Source: Pleurotus djamor
Lineage: Eukaryota; Basidiomycota; Agaricomycetes; Agaricales; Pleurotaceae
Length of the DNA stretch: 56,509 nt
Reading direction: 5' to 3'
Assembly (NCBI GenBank): GCA_029747585.1
Contig: JAPEVF010000235.1
Coordinates: 1 to 56,509 of the forward strand
The notes beneath the pieces are model-generated. The model was not told the DNA's origin and did not search any database. It saw nothing but the letters and a program-made list of their open reading frames with translations. Made by a program: the position numbers and the translations under genes. Within the stretch, counting starts at the first letter, position 1. Each line of letters opens with the position of its first letter. Positions 1 through 9,883 of this stretch are shown piece after piece.

Positions 1-185
1 CCGATCATCCATTCGGCACAAGCGGTCNTGAGTTGAAGGATATCAAACAGCTCAGATACCAGAATCAGAATCATGANNGGNTTGCGTANNATGNCCGANG
101 NTNTNCCTGNGTATGGAGGATGGANANGCTNANTANTGAATGTTGATGCAGGNTGCTTGAGNCACCGGCTACGGAGCGGTGCGTA
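1..185. other. Low-quality contig end with many N
   Basis: Many ambiguous bases, mostly between positions 28 and 162. No gene can be read here. The pattern suggests a low-coverage assembly end rather than a biological feature. Confidence 0.8.
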
Positions 186-1882
186 TCATTCTCGGAAGCA
201 ATTTACGGTCGAAGGTATGTCAACGTCTTGAAGGCGGTTCGACGAACGTTGATTTCCTGGATCTGAACAAGGAAGAAGAGACTCGAGGGAGGGGAAAGGA
301 CGATCAGGGCGGTGAACTATGTCAGCATCTGAGGTGTCGTGTAAACATGACTTAGAACACTGTTCGTTCCTTGGTAGTTCCTTCGCTGTCTCTCCCATCT
401 TCCCATCTTCCATCTTCACACCCTTCCATCCTTTTTTGAGAAAGTACTCTAGTTAGCGCTATTGAAATCTTGACTTGCATCATTTATCATTTTGGGTGAC
501 GTGCAATCAGGAGGTAAGGCTGGAATATCAGAACGACGACGGGCTTTTGAATTTGGGTTTTTGATTATCTGAGGACTGGTGCGAGGTGGATTGTGGAGGT
601 TCTCAGTTGATGGACTTCGGCGCATGTTGACTCTCGGTTGTTGCCTTTCTAGGTATGTTGAAAGAGGTTTACTAGTTCAAGTTGGACGTTGACGTGGAGG
701 GCTGGGTGGCGAGCGAATGAGTCTCGAGCTCACTCCATCACTGTGTAAGAAGAGAAGGTAACTCTGTCGTTGAGTTGAGGCAGGGTTCGTCGGGTATGAG
801 GCCTTGAGGCTCAAAGTTCAACGTTGAATGAGGAACCCTCCGAAACAGTTCGGTCGAAACTTGGATATCTCATGGTGGGTGTATTGACTGCCTAGGTAAC
901 GGCGTAAGATATAAGTACAAAGTAACCACCATCACCGGTTATTGACCAAGGGTTGGCGTTCGGGGCGTACCGTCGTCGCGGTTCGCTTTCGGCGGAAGAA
1001 GGATTCGATGCTATGCTCGGCCTAGAGATTGAGCTATCTGATAACATTCGGACTCTCGGTCTCGGAGGCAACGGAGACAACATGGCCTGATATACCTGAT
1101 ACTCACCCAACACGACGATCCTGACTTTGACTTCAAACGGAGTGCACGCCTTGGGGGTTTTGAGGAGACTTGGCAGGCGAGTGGTCGGAGACGACGCCAA
1201 TGGAGAAGTAATTGGATTGAAGCATGGCATGGCACGGTGGAAGACAAAAAGGGTCGATGAACATTGGAGTCGGAGTGTTAACATGTACGCTGAAATGTGC
1301 CTAGTACTAGCGGACTCGAGTGACATATCAACTGGGCTGGAGCAGCGTGAGTGGACAGCCACGGGCAAGACGGCAAGGCAGGGCTGCACGGAGGTTCTTA
1401 GTGAGGAACAGTCGTCCGACGCCGAAAACAATGAACAAGGGGCGTTGTATGTGCTTGAGGATTCGCCGGGAGAGTGGCTTCATGAGTAGGATTAGTAAGG
1501 TCTAGGAAACACGTCGGTGCATCTTGGTGTTCTGTTCGAAAGAGGCGAATTACGTCGAGGGATTGATGGGTCGGAAAAGGGACAGTACTTCTCGGTGTCC
1601 TCGATATCGAACGAGATGTGGCGGCAAAGAGTGACGTCGCGTTGCGAAGGATAGGTACGCCGATGAAGAGGGAAAGAGGGTCGAAGCAGACAGATGAAGG
1701 GGAAAGAAGGGCGACCCTTCCTAGACTTCCAAGGCTAACCAAAGCTCTACATTAACCGCCACCGTCATTATAAGGTTAGCGTATTACATTGAGGGGTACC
1801 AAGGATGGAGCGATTAAAAGCGTCAGAACTGGCCTGATAAAGAATAAGGATAAGATCAGGATTAACCGCAATGTTATAGGAA
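186..1882. other. No supported gene
   Basis: Open frames exist on both strands (for example 1127-1489 plus and 1398-1742 minus), but they overlap each other, show no recognisable domain, and have low-complexity or frame-shadow composition. I see no convincing exon-intron structure, RNA gene or repeat. An untranslated region or an unrecognised small gene cannot be excluded. Confidence 0.5.
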
Positions 1883-2166
1883 GTGGGGTCCTCCATGCCT
1901 TCTCTTGCACGCGAGGACCCCTGCTGCTGCCGCGCAATACGACTCAATGATATATTCGCATGAAAGATTCTTGATAGACCCCCCTTAACTGCAATCGGGC
2001 GATGGTCCGTCCTTCAGCTTCAACATCACACCATATTGCGCTGAACAACAGCGCCCATCCATTACTACGATCCCAAACCAAGTCGACGTACCATCCGACT
2101 CATAGACAACACAATTACTTGCACTTGAAGAAAGCCTGTGGGGATCCCTAGCCGTTTTCGCCCCGA

Positions 2167-2367
2167 CTACAGTCTTGACCGGTCGGAAAACGGTGGGATC
2201 CCATCTTCAGGCTTTTGCCCGCCTCTTGCAGAAGTACTTGGACTGGGCGGGATCTTTCCGAGTGTTGCTATGAGCTGGATGTGACGTCGATATGGACGGA
2301 AAAGTTGAGACCACTCTTCTTCGTCACCTTGATGCTTGAGGATGCTTGAGGATGGGGAATGTGGCAT
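2167..2367 (-). CDS. Unidentified small reading frame, arm A (shortened)
   Basis: A 66-codon frame starting MPHSPSSS and containing the segment EEEWSQLFRPYRRHIQL. No family was recognised. The arm B copy (24528-24830) has the same frame but reads ~34 codons further, because a TAG here corresponds to TCG there. A TATAAATA element lies just upstream (2381-2388), but so close to the ATG that this ATG may lie at or before the transcription start. This could be a real small gene, a 5' exon, or chance open sequence preserved by the recent duplication. Confidence 0.25.
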   Translation of the reverse strand: MPHSPSSSILKHQGDEEEWSQLFRPYRRHIQLIATLGKIPPSPSTSARGGQKPEDGIPPFSDRSRL

Positions 2368-2690
2368 GATGGGCAGGGTGTATTTATATGGATTGTGGGG
2401 AACACAAATAATGGAAAATACTGGATGGTTTATGTTGATCAACGACTCAACAAACATTGCAGCGCGTTCGATCATGTGATGACATGCCCGCGGCGGGAAG
2501 AGACTAAGAGCGTGGCGGTGAGCAAGCGGGCTCTATGGTCAACCACTGGTGCTCTAAGACTCCAGGATCCAGGAGGTCATCGACACAATAGCGGGTTATC
2601 CTACTAGCCCTGGTGAATGTAGGAAGTCTGTTGGCAGCGCAGCAATCAACGACGACGTGCTCGACAGAAGTATACGCCGGCAACGTAAGT

Positions 2691-3280
2691 TTAAGGCCTT
2701 GTCGCGTTCTTCGCGAGTGGAGCGCCATCGCGAAGTCGCCTAGAGTATAAAACGCGGTTCACAAGGCCAATCGGGATGTCATAGAGCTCGGGCGTCGCGT
2801 CCTCAGAAAGCGCGTATTCTCGATACGCGTTTGGCATCGATGACAACGTCGACAACGCCTCAGAAGTGGATTCTGGGGGAAAGTGCGCCAACGAGTCTGG
2901 TATCTTCGGATTAGTTGTGCATAGTTGCGTCCAGCGACGAGCTCACCAGTAATCGTCGCCATGTCCTCAAACCCAGGCGTAGCTCGTAATGCCAATGCAA
3001 AGTACGTGAAATACGTCAGCAGGACGACTATGATGGACCAAGCTGGTATGAGGATGGCCCATTCACGATTGGGATACCAACCAACGCCCATATTCACGAT
3101 CCAGGCGTCGGGGAGGAGAGCCCAGAGAACATAGACGACGAAGAGGATGATTGTCGCTGTCCATGCAGCAAATCCGTAGAATTCTGGCGCGCGTGAGTGG
3201 TGGTGGTGAGGAGGAAGAGGAGGGAACGGCGCGACTGGTGAGGTCGGCGACGTGGGCAACGTTTCGGACGATGAGGACAT
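2691..3280 (-). CDS. PIG-P domain protein, GPI-GlcNAc transferase subunit P (arm A)
   Basis: Subunit P of the ER-membrane complex that moves GlcNAc from UDP-GlcNAc to phosphatidylinositol, the first step of GPI anchor synthesis. The protein is 179 residues after removal of one ~50 nt intron near 2897-2946. After a Ser/Pro/His-rich start (PPHHHHSRAPEFYGFAAW) come two membrane helices, ATIILFVVYVLWALLP and LIPAWSIIVVLLTYFTYFAL, joined by a loop with the conserved GWYPNREWAILIP. The C-terminal exon carries ELYDIPIGLVNRVLY, the usual PIG-P ending. The start is the first ATG of the frame and matches the arm B copy. It is divergent from MTHFS with ~134 nt between the start codons, so the promoter is probably shared. 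No disabling change is visible. It differs from the arm B protein at only a few residues (for example N/S after WIV). Confidence 0.85.
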
Positions 3281-3414
3281 GGTCCAAGCTTGGGCGCTAA
3301 ATCGCAGACGCTTGGTCAACAACGTCCATGCCGACGACCACGATGGCGCTTCAGCAACTTCAGCCTTAATAACCCCACCCAAGTACCTCGACGACGTTCA
3401 CTTCGACGACGGCG
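3281..3414. promoter_or_regulatory. Putative bidirectional promoter between PIG-P and MTHFS, arm A
   Basis: Only ~134 nt separate the two divergent start codons, and the head-to-head arrangement is preserved in arm B (23497-23635). No TATA box is evident. Short indels relative to arm B fall here. The promoter role is inferred from geometry alone. Confidence 0.5.
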
Positions 3415-4510
3415 ATGATGGCGGCTGCTCTTCAGGCTCAGAAACGCGCCCTTCGCAAATCCATGTCTGAAATACTCAGGACCATAACCACTGAAGACAT
3501 CCAAGCTCAATGTTCGTGATATGCGTTCTCGCTGTTTCCGACGACGTGTAAATCTCTGCTACCTAGCTCTCGACATCGCACACCACCTCTCTCAGCTGCC
3601 CTCTTATCAATCAGCCCAACGTATCAGCTGCTTCCTCAATATGCCTACTGGTGAGGTAGACACCTCACATACTATCCATGACATCCTCGACGAAGGTGCG
3701 TATCTGAGGTCATCTTCATGTCGACAGCTGAATGTATGCCCAGGCAAGACGCTATTCGTGCCCAGGATTGATAAATCCACGCCAGGTCGGATGGATCTGC
3801 TGAGGATATACTCGACGGACGACTTGTCGCGATTGAAGCCCGGAACCTGGGGCATCAAGGAGCCCGAGGCTGTCATGACTGTGGAAGAGACTGGAGAGTC
3901 GCAGCGCAGACAAAATGGTGTGTACGAGTCGCGTCCCTGTCATGAGCATCATCGTTCTCAAACCGAAGCCCGTAGCCTTGGACGAAGATTGTGATGACCT
4001 AGATGTTATCCTGGTGCCAGGTTGGTAGAAAAACCGCAGTACATGAATATACGAGTTGACCTTTGCCCACTTAAAGGCGTTGCGTTTGATCACACATTGT
4101 CCCGGCTTGGGCATGGCAAAGGATACTACGACCGATACATCAACAACTACGTCGAGTTGGGCAGGAAGAAGCCCGTCCTAGGTCGGTTTCGCTAGACTTC
4201 TTATCCCTCACCCCGGCTGATAGACCCTGTAGTCGCATTGGCGTTGCGTCAACAACTTCTCAATGCCGATGGAGGATCGTCAGCAAATGTCATCCCAATG
4301 GGCCAGTTCGATCGCAAGATGGATTATATCGTTTCTGCCGATGGGATTCTCCCTGGACCTTCGTTGAGTTGGTTCACTGTTCCTGATATGTACACCGCGC
4401 TCATCCCAATGTCTTTAGATTCAATTTGGCAGAGGAGGCACTCTATGACGCAAGTGGGGCCATCTTATGGAGATGAAGGTCTTGATATCTACGTTGTCAG
4501 GTCGTCGTAG
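3415..4510 (+). CDS. 5-formyltetrahydrofolate cyclo-ligase (arm A)
   Basis: MTHFS converts 5-formyl-THF plus ATP to 5,10-methenyl-THF, returning stored folate to one-carbon metabolism in the cytosol. The start is one of two adjacent ATGs, MMAAALQAQKRALRKSM. Several introns are needed: one after QAQ near 3515, a short one after ILDEG, one near 3914, one at the LVPG junction and one after KKPVL. Splicing gives, in order, AHHLSQLPSYQSAQR, then KTLFVPRI, then DDLSRLKPGTWGIKEPE, then LVPGVAFDHTLSRLGHGKGYYDRY (the diagnostic nucleotide-binding signature), then MGQFDRKMDYIVSADGIL. The last ~45 codons beyond the usual family end differ strongly from the arm B copy, because the duplication boundary lies inside this tail. 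All core motifs are intact. Exon borders are predictions. Confidence 0.82.
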
Positions 4511-5994
4511 AGAACTGTTCTCCCTTCCCTTTTCTTCGCTGAAGACTCGTAGTTGCACGCAACCTATGCCAGTAACAATCGATAATCCTCTGAGGGCCAT
4601 CGCATCTGTCGAATTGGAAGAAGAAGCAAGGGTGCAGATGGGTGGGGTTAACGACATGACGTCTCTGACAATGCCGAGATGAGGAGATCGTGGACTTGAC
4701 CACCGAACGATTGCTCAACAACGTCCATTGTATAACACAAGTACAGGCTCAGAAACGCTGTATCCTCCTTGTCTCCACCTCCAGAGCCTCCAAGTTAGTG
4801 TTGATCTCAGCTTGGTCTTGACGCCGCTAATATTATACATGTCAAAGTGCACCAGTGTGCCGCCCTGACCTCTCAACTTGCCGACCCCACGAATCACCAA
4901 GCTTTTGCACACTGCAAGTGCTACTGCTGGCCTTATATCTGAGGACTAATCCCCCGCAATTCCTTCTTCAATGAGACTGGATGTCAACCACGGGACATTG
5001 GGATTGGAAAGATTGGAAAGACGAATCATGTATTGGTTCGGGAATGATTGTCCTAGTGCTAAAGACCACTGCGCCTCTACCTCATCCTCCCTCGCTACGG
5101 ATCGTGTGTTGGCTCTTGAAAGTTCGCGATGGGATGCACGAACTTCTGTGGACTACGTCTTGCCGCGCGGTCGACTAGTCGCGATGCTTCGTCTCTGGTC
5201 ATGGCTGCTCTGTCAGACCCAGTGGTCGTCACAGGCTGTCCAACGGCAAGTGTGGTCAACACGAAAACAACGAAAGCGGCTGCTCGCATGATATAACCTA
5301 GCAAGCGATGGGATAAGGTCAATACCAATTTTGATTATTGAACGTGGTTCTTACCGTCGAAACAGGTATTGGAGACGTGCTGGCGACCTGTAGCTAGGAA
5401 GTGTTCTCTTAAATATCCCTTCGAAGACCGGCCACTTCCTCGCTGGCCGGAATAATTTTGTAAGTCCAGGCCTTTTCAACCTGCACTACATACATAATGT
5501 GGCATCCGAATAACGTAGACGGTTTTCCTCAGGTTCTCCTAGTCACTAGTCTAGTCAATGCGAACCTGAGGGCTGAGCTTTGTCACATGGTGCACCATAT
5601 CCTAATCGTTCCAAATTGGACTAACAAAAGTTAGTGACGCGAAGACGTAGCAGAGTAGTGCTTCGGGCTCAGAAACTGGGTCCTCTCGAGCTTGCGGTAT
5701 CGAGCTTAAGAGTCAATGTTGACATTGTCGACGTCGAGGAGCCGTCTAACCCTCTCACCGATGGCAAGACACATGGGAGTGGGAAGTCTCTTGCATACCT
5801 CTGATCGCCAGCAACTTCCTCAGCGTGGCTTCCAGCGAATTTGAACGCCGGCTTCCTCGACGATGTCTTCGTGGAAATCGACTCGCTCCTGATACAAGAT
5901 AAGTAAGGGGTAGCTCGATGGATCCAATCTCTCGTCAATTACCTAGCTCATCACGCGCGTTTTTGACACCCTGGCTTTCATACAGCACACATGC
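4511..5994. other. Mostly unassigned interval
   Basis: Apart from the weak secreted-protein candidate at 4946-5290, nothing here resembles a known gene. Two minus-strand stretches (around 4740-4800 and 5660-5760) share a short GGCTCAGAAAC motif near possible stop codons, which may hint at related small genes, but this is too weak to annotate. No RNA gene was recognised. Confidence 0.4.
4946..5290 (-). CDS. Candidate small secreted protein
   Basis: The ATG at 5290 opens with a clear signal-peptide-like start, MRAAAFVVFVLTTLAVGQPV, followed by a charged stretch (MTRDEASRLVDRAARR). Read unspliced it stops after ~64 codons. Splicing a GT-AG intron of about 100 nt from near 5155 joins it to a second exon with FPNQYMIRLSNLSNP, giving about 80 residues. 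The family is not recognised. The NQYMIRL stretch loosely recalls subtilase-propeptide-like inhibitors, but the match is too short to name. Low confidence in structure and in gene status. Confidence 0.3.
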
Positions 5995-6200
5995 ATTGGA
6001 AGAGCAACACAACGGCCATGCGTTGTAGTTGCGTCCACCGCCACCACTTTCTCATTGATCCGGATGCACCAAGTCAGTGGACTGGATCGATTAGCTCACT
6101 TTCTGTCCGTACTGATCGACACACGCATTTCAGGAGATCGTGCCTATCATCACCGCCTCTTGCGGCGCTGTTCCATCATTCAACGGACCGCTGTAGCTGA
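5995..6200 (+). pseudogene. 5' relic of a third Tri5-type terpene synthase
   Basis: The DNA from about 5998 aligns with the 5' end of the intact copy at 8092: the leader with its GAGCAAC..CACCGCCACCAC-like block, the three-codon first exon (ATG at 6064-6066), an intron with the same GTCAGT donor (6073-6133), and the start of exon 2 (EIVPIITA). A one-base loss then shifts the frame, similarity continues for ~30 nt more, and it fades by about 6200. No DDxxD or NSE region follows. The next unit, with its own TATA box, begins ~220 nt downstream, so this is a truncated tandem copy and not an alternative first exon. Confidence 0.7.
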
Positions 6201-6420
6201 ACTAACTGCTCCATCGATGTAGAAGTCGGCATCCTGGACCCTCCGTTATGCCATTCTGGATCGAAAACTTGTTCTCGTTCGAGTGCGACTGGCTTACTTA
6301 CTCTGCTCGCCCTCCAGGAGTACATCACTTCTCGAGCACGTCAGGATGTCCGCAAGATCGGGATTTGGACGAGCTTCCAGGTTCCCATAGCGCTTCGATC
6401 CTAGATAGGGACGGAGACGT

Positions 6421-6427
6421 TATAAAG
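6421..6427 (+). promoter_or_regulatory. TATA box of terpene synthase copy 1
   Basis: TATAAAG preceded by GGGACGGAGACGT, 45 nt before the predicted ATG at 6466. The same arrangement, GGGACGGGGACGATATAAG, precedes the intact copy (TATA at 8027), so the element is conserved between paralogs. Confidence 0.6.
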
Positions 6428-6465
6428 CCAGCAGGCTCATCGGGTGTGACCATTTCTCCCCTCAC

Positions 6466-7580
6466 ATGCAGAAAGTCAGTAGTTTGGGCAAGCCCTCTCT
6501 GGCCCTACCAAGTGTCCACTCATGCTCAATTCAAGAAATTTAGGAAATAACATTGGTCACTGCTACTCTCTTGGAGCGATGCTCCATCGTTCCTGGGGTC
6601 GTCCCAGTTGATGATCAATTCGTGCAGCAATGCCTAGACGATGCTGTGGCCCATGGTTGTTCACTAGCCGAATCTTCGGCTGGCGTTCCCTCATTCCGTC
6701 GGTTCGTAATCGGCGGAGCTTCACTAGCTTTCATCGCCTATCGCCATATAGAATGCTTGGAAACGAAGAAATACATCGAAGAAATACATCGCCCTGTCTA
6801 GCGCTTTGGCCATCTGTGTCGAAGACTTGTACAAAGATGCCCCAGCGCTTGTCAACGGGTTCACCAACAATTTCTACATGCACCAAGCGCAGGAAACACC
6901 AATCCTACAAGCTTTTGATAGTCTTAGAGAGACTCCCAAATACTTCGATGCCGCTCAAACCAATTTAATCATAACGTCTACTTTGAACGCCATAACCTCG
7001 ATATCTCTTGAGCATGCTCTGGAAACTGTAGCTGTGAGTTGACTGCGATACCACAATGAACCGTCAGTCTTAACAACAGATCCGCCTACTAGGTTTCTCC
7101 CAAGGCACGGCAATTTCCTGGATTTCTCCGCGGGCTATCGGCCTCTGCTCTCTCCTATGCCATTTTTCTCTTCCCAAAGGCCATACCTCTAGAACTCTAC
7201 ATGCAAGCCATGCCTTCCATGATGGGGTTCATTAGTCACATGAAGCAAGTTCATCTTTGCCCCCAAGACGCTGTCAGCTTACTGACAAGCGAACCCGCAG
7301 TGACGTCCTATCATTCTATAAAGAGGAATTAGATAGTGAACGCAACAACTACATCTCGACTTTTGCCTTTTGTAGGGGCTGCCCGAAGCTCAAAGTCTTG
7401 GAGGAATTGGCTGATTCAGTAGCCTCGGACTTTCAGACAACGGCGGACATTTTAGCCTTGTGTCCTCCCGCCCTTCAAGCATGGAACTCATTCGCGAGCG
7501 GATTTGCCAGATACCATTTATCATCTAAACGATATAGACTTAAAGAAATCATACACATGGAGCTGTCGAGTGATGTGTAG
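6466..7580 (+). pseudogene. Tri5-type terpene synthase copy 1, frame-disrupted
   Basis: Paralog of the intact gene at 8092-9192 with the same four-exon structure: 6466-6474, 6544-7033, 7093-7244 and 7301-7580. Introns 1 and 2 are GT-AG and intron 3 (7245-7300) is GC-AG. Exon lengths equal those of the paralog except exon 2, which is 10 nt longer. Exon 2 holds a 13-nt tandem duplication (units 6765-6777 and 6778-6790) that shifts the frame 12 codons before the acidic motif and brings a stop at 6799-6801. A one-codon loss near 6920 is in frame. Beyond the break the acidic motif region (VEDLYKDAP) and NDVLSFYKEE are preserved, so decay is recent, or the duplication is a sequencing error in a working gene. 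No other lesion was seen. Confidence 0.75.
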
Positions 7581-8091
7581 ATCACTTGGGTGAAATTTGT
7601 ATTACCTCCGTGCGTTGAATATGATTCCATCGCTCTATTTTACAGCAGGTTGTATCAGAGGAACTGAAACGCTAAGTAGTAAATCGATTCCGAAAAAGGG
7701 GGGTAAAGAGACTACAACGACAAGTCCAAAATCAATTGAATTCGATTTTCCGAAGCTTGAGTGTCCACAGCTCAACACTGTTGGGCCTCTCCAAGACCTC
7801 CAAACTGTCTACAAAATCTTGTACGTTTCAATCCCGCGCCAGGGTTCGCTATGCCAGATTTATTTACCAAACGAGCTTGGAGTCGACGCGCTCCTGATGC
7901 CGATAAAGCTTCTATGTTTGCAACCATGCATATCCACACAAGGGCGCCAAGGTACCAGCAAATTCAGCAGGATGGACCACGTTCTCTTGACAGCTTGACA
8001 CTCCACTGGGACAGGGACGGGGACGATATAAGAGCAACGCAATTATCATATGTTGTTAACTACATCCAACACCACCGCTAGATGATCTGGG
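7581..8091 (+). promoter_or_regulatory. Intergenic promoter region of terpene synthase copy 2
   Basis: About 510 nt with no supported gene. A 133-codon open frame (7597-7998) has no recognisable domain and ends just before the promoter. A TATAAG element at 8027-8032 sits 65 nt upstream of the ATG, in the same sequence setting as the TATA box of copy 1. Confidence 0.55.
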
Positions 8092-9192
8092 ATGCACCAA
8101 GTCAGTAGTTTCGATGAGTTAGCTCCGTTTCTGTCCTTACTGCTCAATCCAAAAATTTTAGGAGATAGGGCCTATTATCACTGCACTCTTGCAACGCTGT
8201 TCCATCGTTCCATGCGTCGCTGCAGCCGATGGTGAATTTCTACAGCAATGTCTGGATGATGTCGTGGAGCAGGGCTGCTCCTTATCCGAATCTACGCCTG
8301 ACGCCCCCTCCTTACGCCCCTTCGCCATTGCTGGAGCTTCACTAACTTTCTTTGGATATGGACATCTAAAATGCTTGGAAACGAAGAGATACATCGCGCT
8401 CTATAGTGCTTTGGTCATCTCTATCGATGACCTGTACCAAGATGCCCCATCGCTTGTCAACGGGTTCACCACCAATTACCATATCCACCAAGCGCAGAAA
8501 ACGCCAGTCCTACAAGCTTTCGATGACTGTCTCAGAGAACTGCCCAAATACTTCGATGATGCCCAAGCCAACTTGATCATCACCTCTAGCTTGAACGCCG
8601 TAACAGCGATGGCTCTTGAGCACACCTTAGACACTGTAGCTGTGAGTGGTCGATGCTATGTCAGATACGGTCAATTTTCCTTGATTCTAACAGCCACGTT
8701 ACAGGCTTCGCCCAAGGCGCAGGAGTTTCCTAAATTTCTTCGTGAACTATCGGGCACTGCGCTCGCTTATTCCCTGTTCATCTTCTCGAGAACCGTTCCT
8801 TTGGAGCTCTACATGCAAGCCCTGCCTTACATGATGGGGTTCATCAACTACATGAAGCAAGTTCCTTCCATTATGCAACGCCCTGTCAGTATACTTACAC
8901 ACAAGTCTATAGTGACGTCCTTTCGTTCTATAAAGAGGAATTAGCAGGTGAAGATTCCAACTATGTCTCGACTGTGGCCTCCCGTCAGGGCTGTCCCAAG
9001 ATTAAGGTTTTGGGTGAATTGGCCGATTCAGTTGCCTCGGATTATCAAACGGCCGTGGATATTCTGGCTTCATGCACTCCCGCCCTTGAAGCATGGAAAT
9101 CCTTTGCGAACGGATATACGACTTTCCATGTATCATCTAAACGATACCGTCTTGGTGAAATTTTACAAATCGCCCCACTGGGCGTTGCGTAA
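8092..9192 (+). CDS. Tri5-family (trichodiene synthase-like) sesquiterpene synthase
   Basis: Predicted class I terpene synthase that ionises a prenyl diphosphate, probably farnesyl diphosphate, and cyclises it. Exons 8092-8100, 8162-8641, 8705-8856 and 8913-9192 give 306 residues, somewhat short for the Tri5 family (usually ~330-380). The first exon codes only Met-His-Gln. The acidic Mg-binding motif is IDDLYQDAP (Asp ~92-97) and the NSE motif is NDVLSFYKEE (~214-223); order and spacing match Tri5 enzymes. Introns 1 and 2 are GT-AG. Intron 3 (8857-8912) only keeps frame if the donor is GC (AA|GCAAGT), which rebuilds the NSE Asn; the paralog shares it. The gene is last in a tandem array and ends 154 nt from the convergent Kre9-like gene. 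The product cannot be predicted. Nothing adjacent looks like a tailoring enzyme, so a pathway cluster is not supported. Copy 1 and the relic suggest local duplication with decay. Confidence 0.88.
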
Positions 9193-9346
9193 ATTATTCC
9201 TTGTTACAGTTCGTGGTAATCGTAAAAACATCGTAGGTACAACAAATTCCATCCCTCTATTGTACAACAGCTTATATCTGAGACTGAAAAAGAAAAAAAA
9301 AGAGAAACACCAAGTCGCAAAAGTGAAAGGAGGCCGCAAAGAAGAT

Positions 9347-9883
9347 CTAGAGGATCGTGAAGTCTGGGCTCCAATTTCCGGAGTTTCCGTGAACTACGTA
9401 CGAGCTGGTCAATAAAGCATTCAGTTCTCGGGCGATGGGATAACTTACGGACAACCTGACTTGTCCCTGGTTTCTTCGGGACTACAACCTCGATTGACCC
9501 AAGGAGGATATCGAAGTTCGAAGCAAGTGGGTTAGCTTTGAAAAATATATTTATCAGACGCNTCGCGGAGACGGTACAGAGCGCGAACCATAGTCTGTGT
9601 ACCCATTTTGACGAAGGTATATAGATGCTGTCGGGTTACTGATAGGATAAGGTGGGTTTGAGACGTCCCTAAAGAGAATGTAAGGAACACACTGGAACGA
9701 ACTAAGAGAAGCAAAAACCAACCATGTGACGTTCTTGATTTCACCCTCATACCAGATGTCGTTGAGCACAGGACTTGTGATTGTCGGCACGAAGTAGCCA
9801 CGCTTCTCTAGCGGTACTCCGGCGACGAACGAGGCGCAAAGGACGATGGAAGGGAAAAACAGTCTGGCCACAGAAACGATCAT
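9347..9883 (-). CDS. Small secreted Kre9/Knh1-type Ig-like domain protein
   Basis: Four exons (9723-9883, 9589-9668, 9449-9535, 9347-9393) code 124 residues. A signal peptide (ARLFFPSIVLCASFVAGVPL) is followed by a KR site and a single Ig-like domain: TITSPVLNDIWYEGEIKNVTW, then DVSNPPYPISNPTASIYL, NPLASNFDILLGSIEVVVP, and the closing VVLHGNSGNWSPDFTIL. This order is typical of the N-terminal domain of Kre9/Knh1 and Ser/Thr-rich GPI proteins linked to beta-1,6-glucan and the cell wall. Unlike most relatives it ends with the domain, with no Ser/Thr-rich tail or GPI signal. The last acceptor was chosen at GTACGTAG because it alone keeps the conserved ending in frame. The N at 9562 lies in an intron. 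It is convergent with the terpene synthase. Confidence 0.8.

Larger units (their letters stand above)
1883..4470. repeat. Inverted segmental duplication, arm A
   Basis: This ~2.59 kb stretch matches the reverse complement of about 22430-25010 along its whole length. It starts near a GGGGTCCTCCATGCC-like sequence and ends inside the divergent 3' end of the MTHFS reading frame. Both arms contain PIG-P, MTHFS and a small unidentified frame in the same relative order. Substitutions and small indels are spread throughout, so this is a diverged duplication and not an assembly echo. The arms are separated by ~18 kb that includes the terpene synthases, MSH6 and the dioxygenase. End points are accurate to about 20 nt. 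Confidence 0.9.

Noticed and set aside
7597..7998. 133-codon plus-strand open frame between the terpene synthases
   Set aside because: No domain and unlike either neighbour, and it overlaps the promoter region of copy 2; it looks like chance open sequence.
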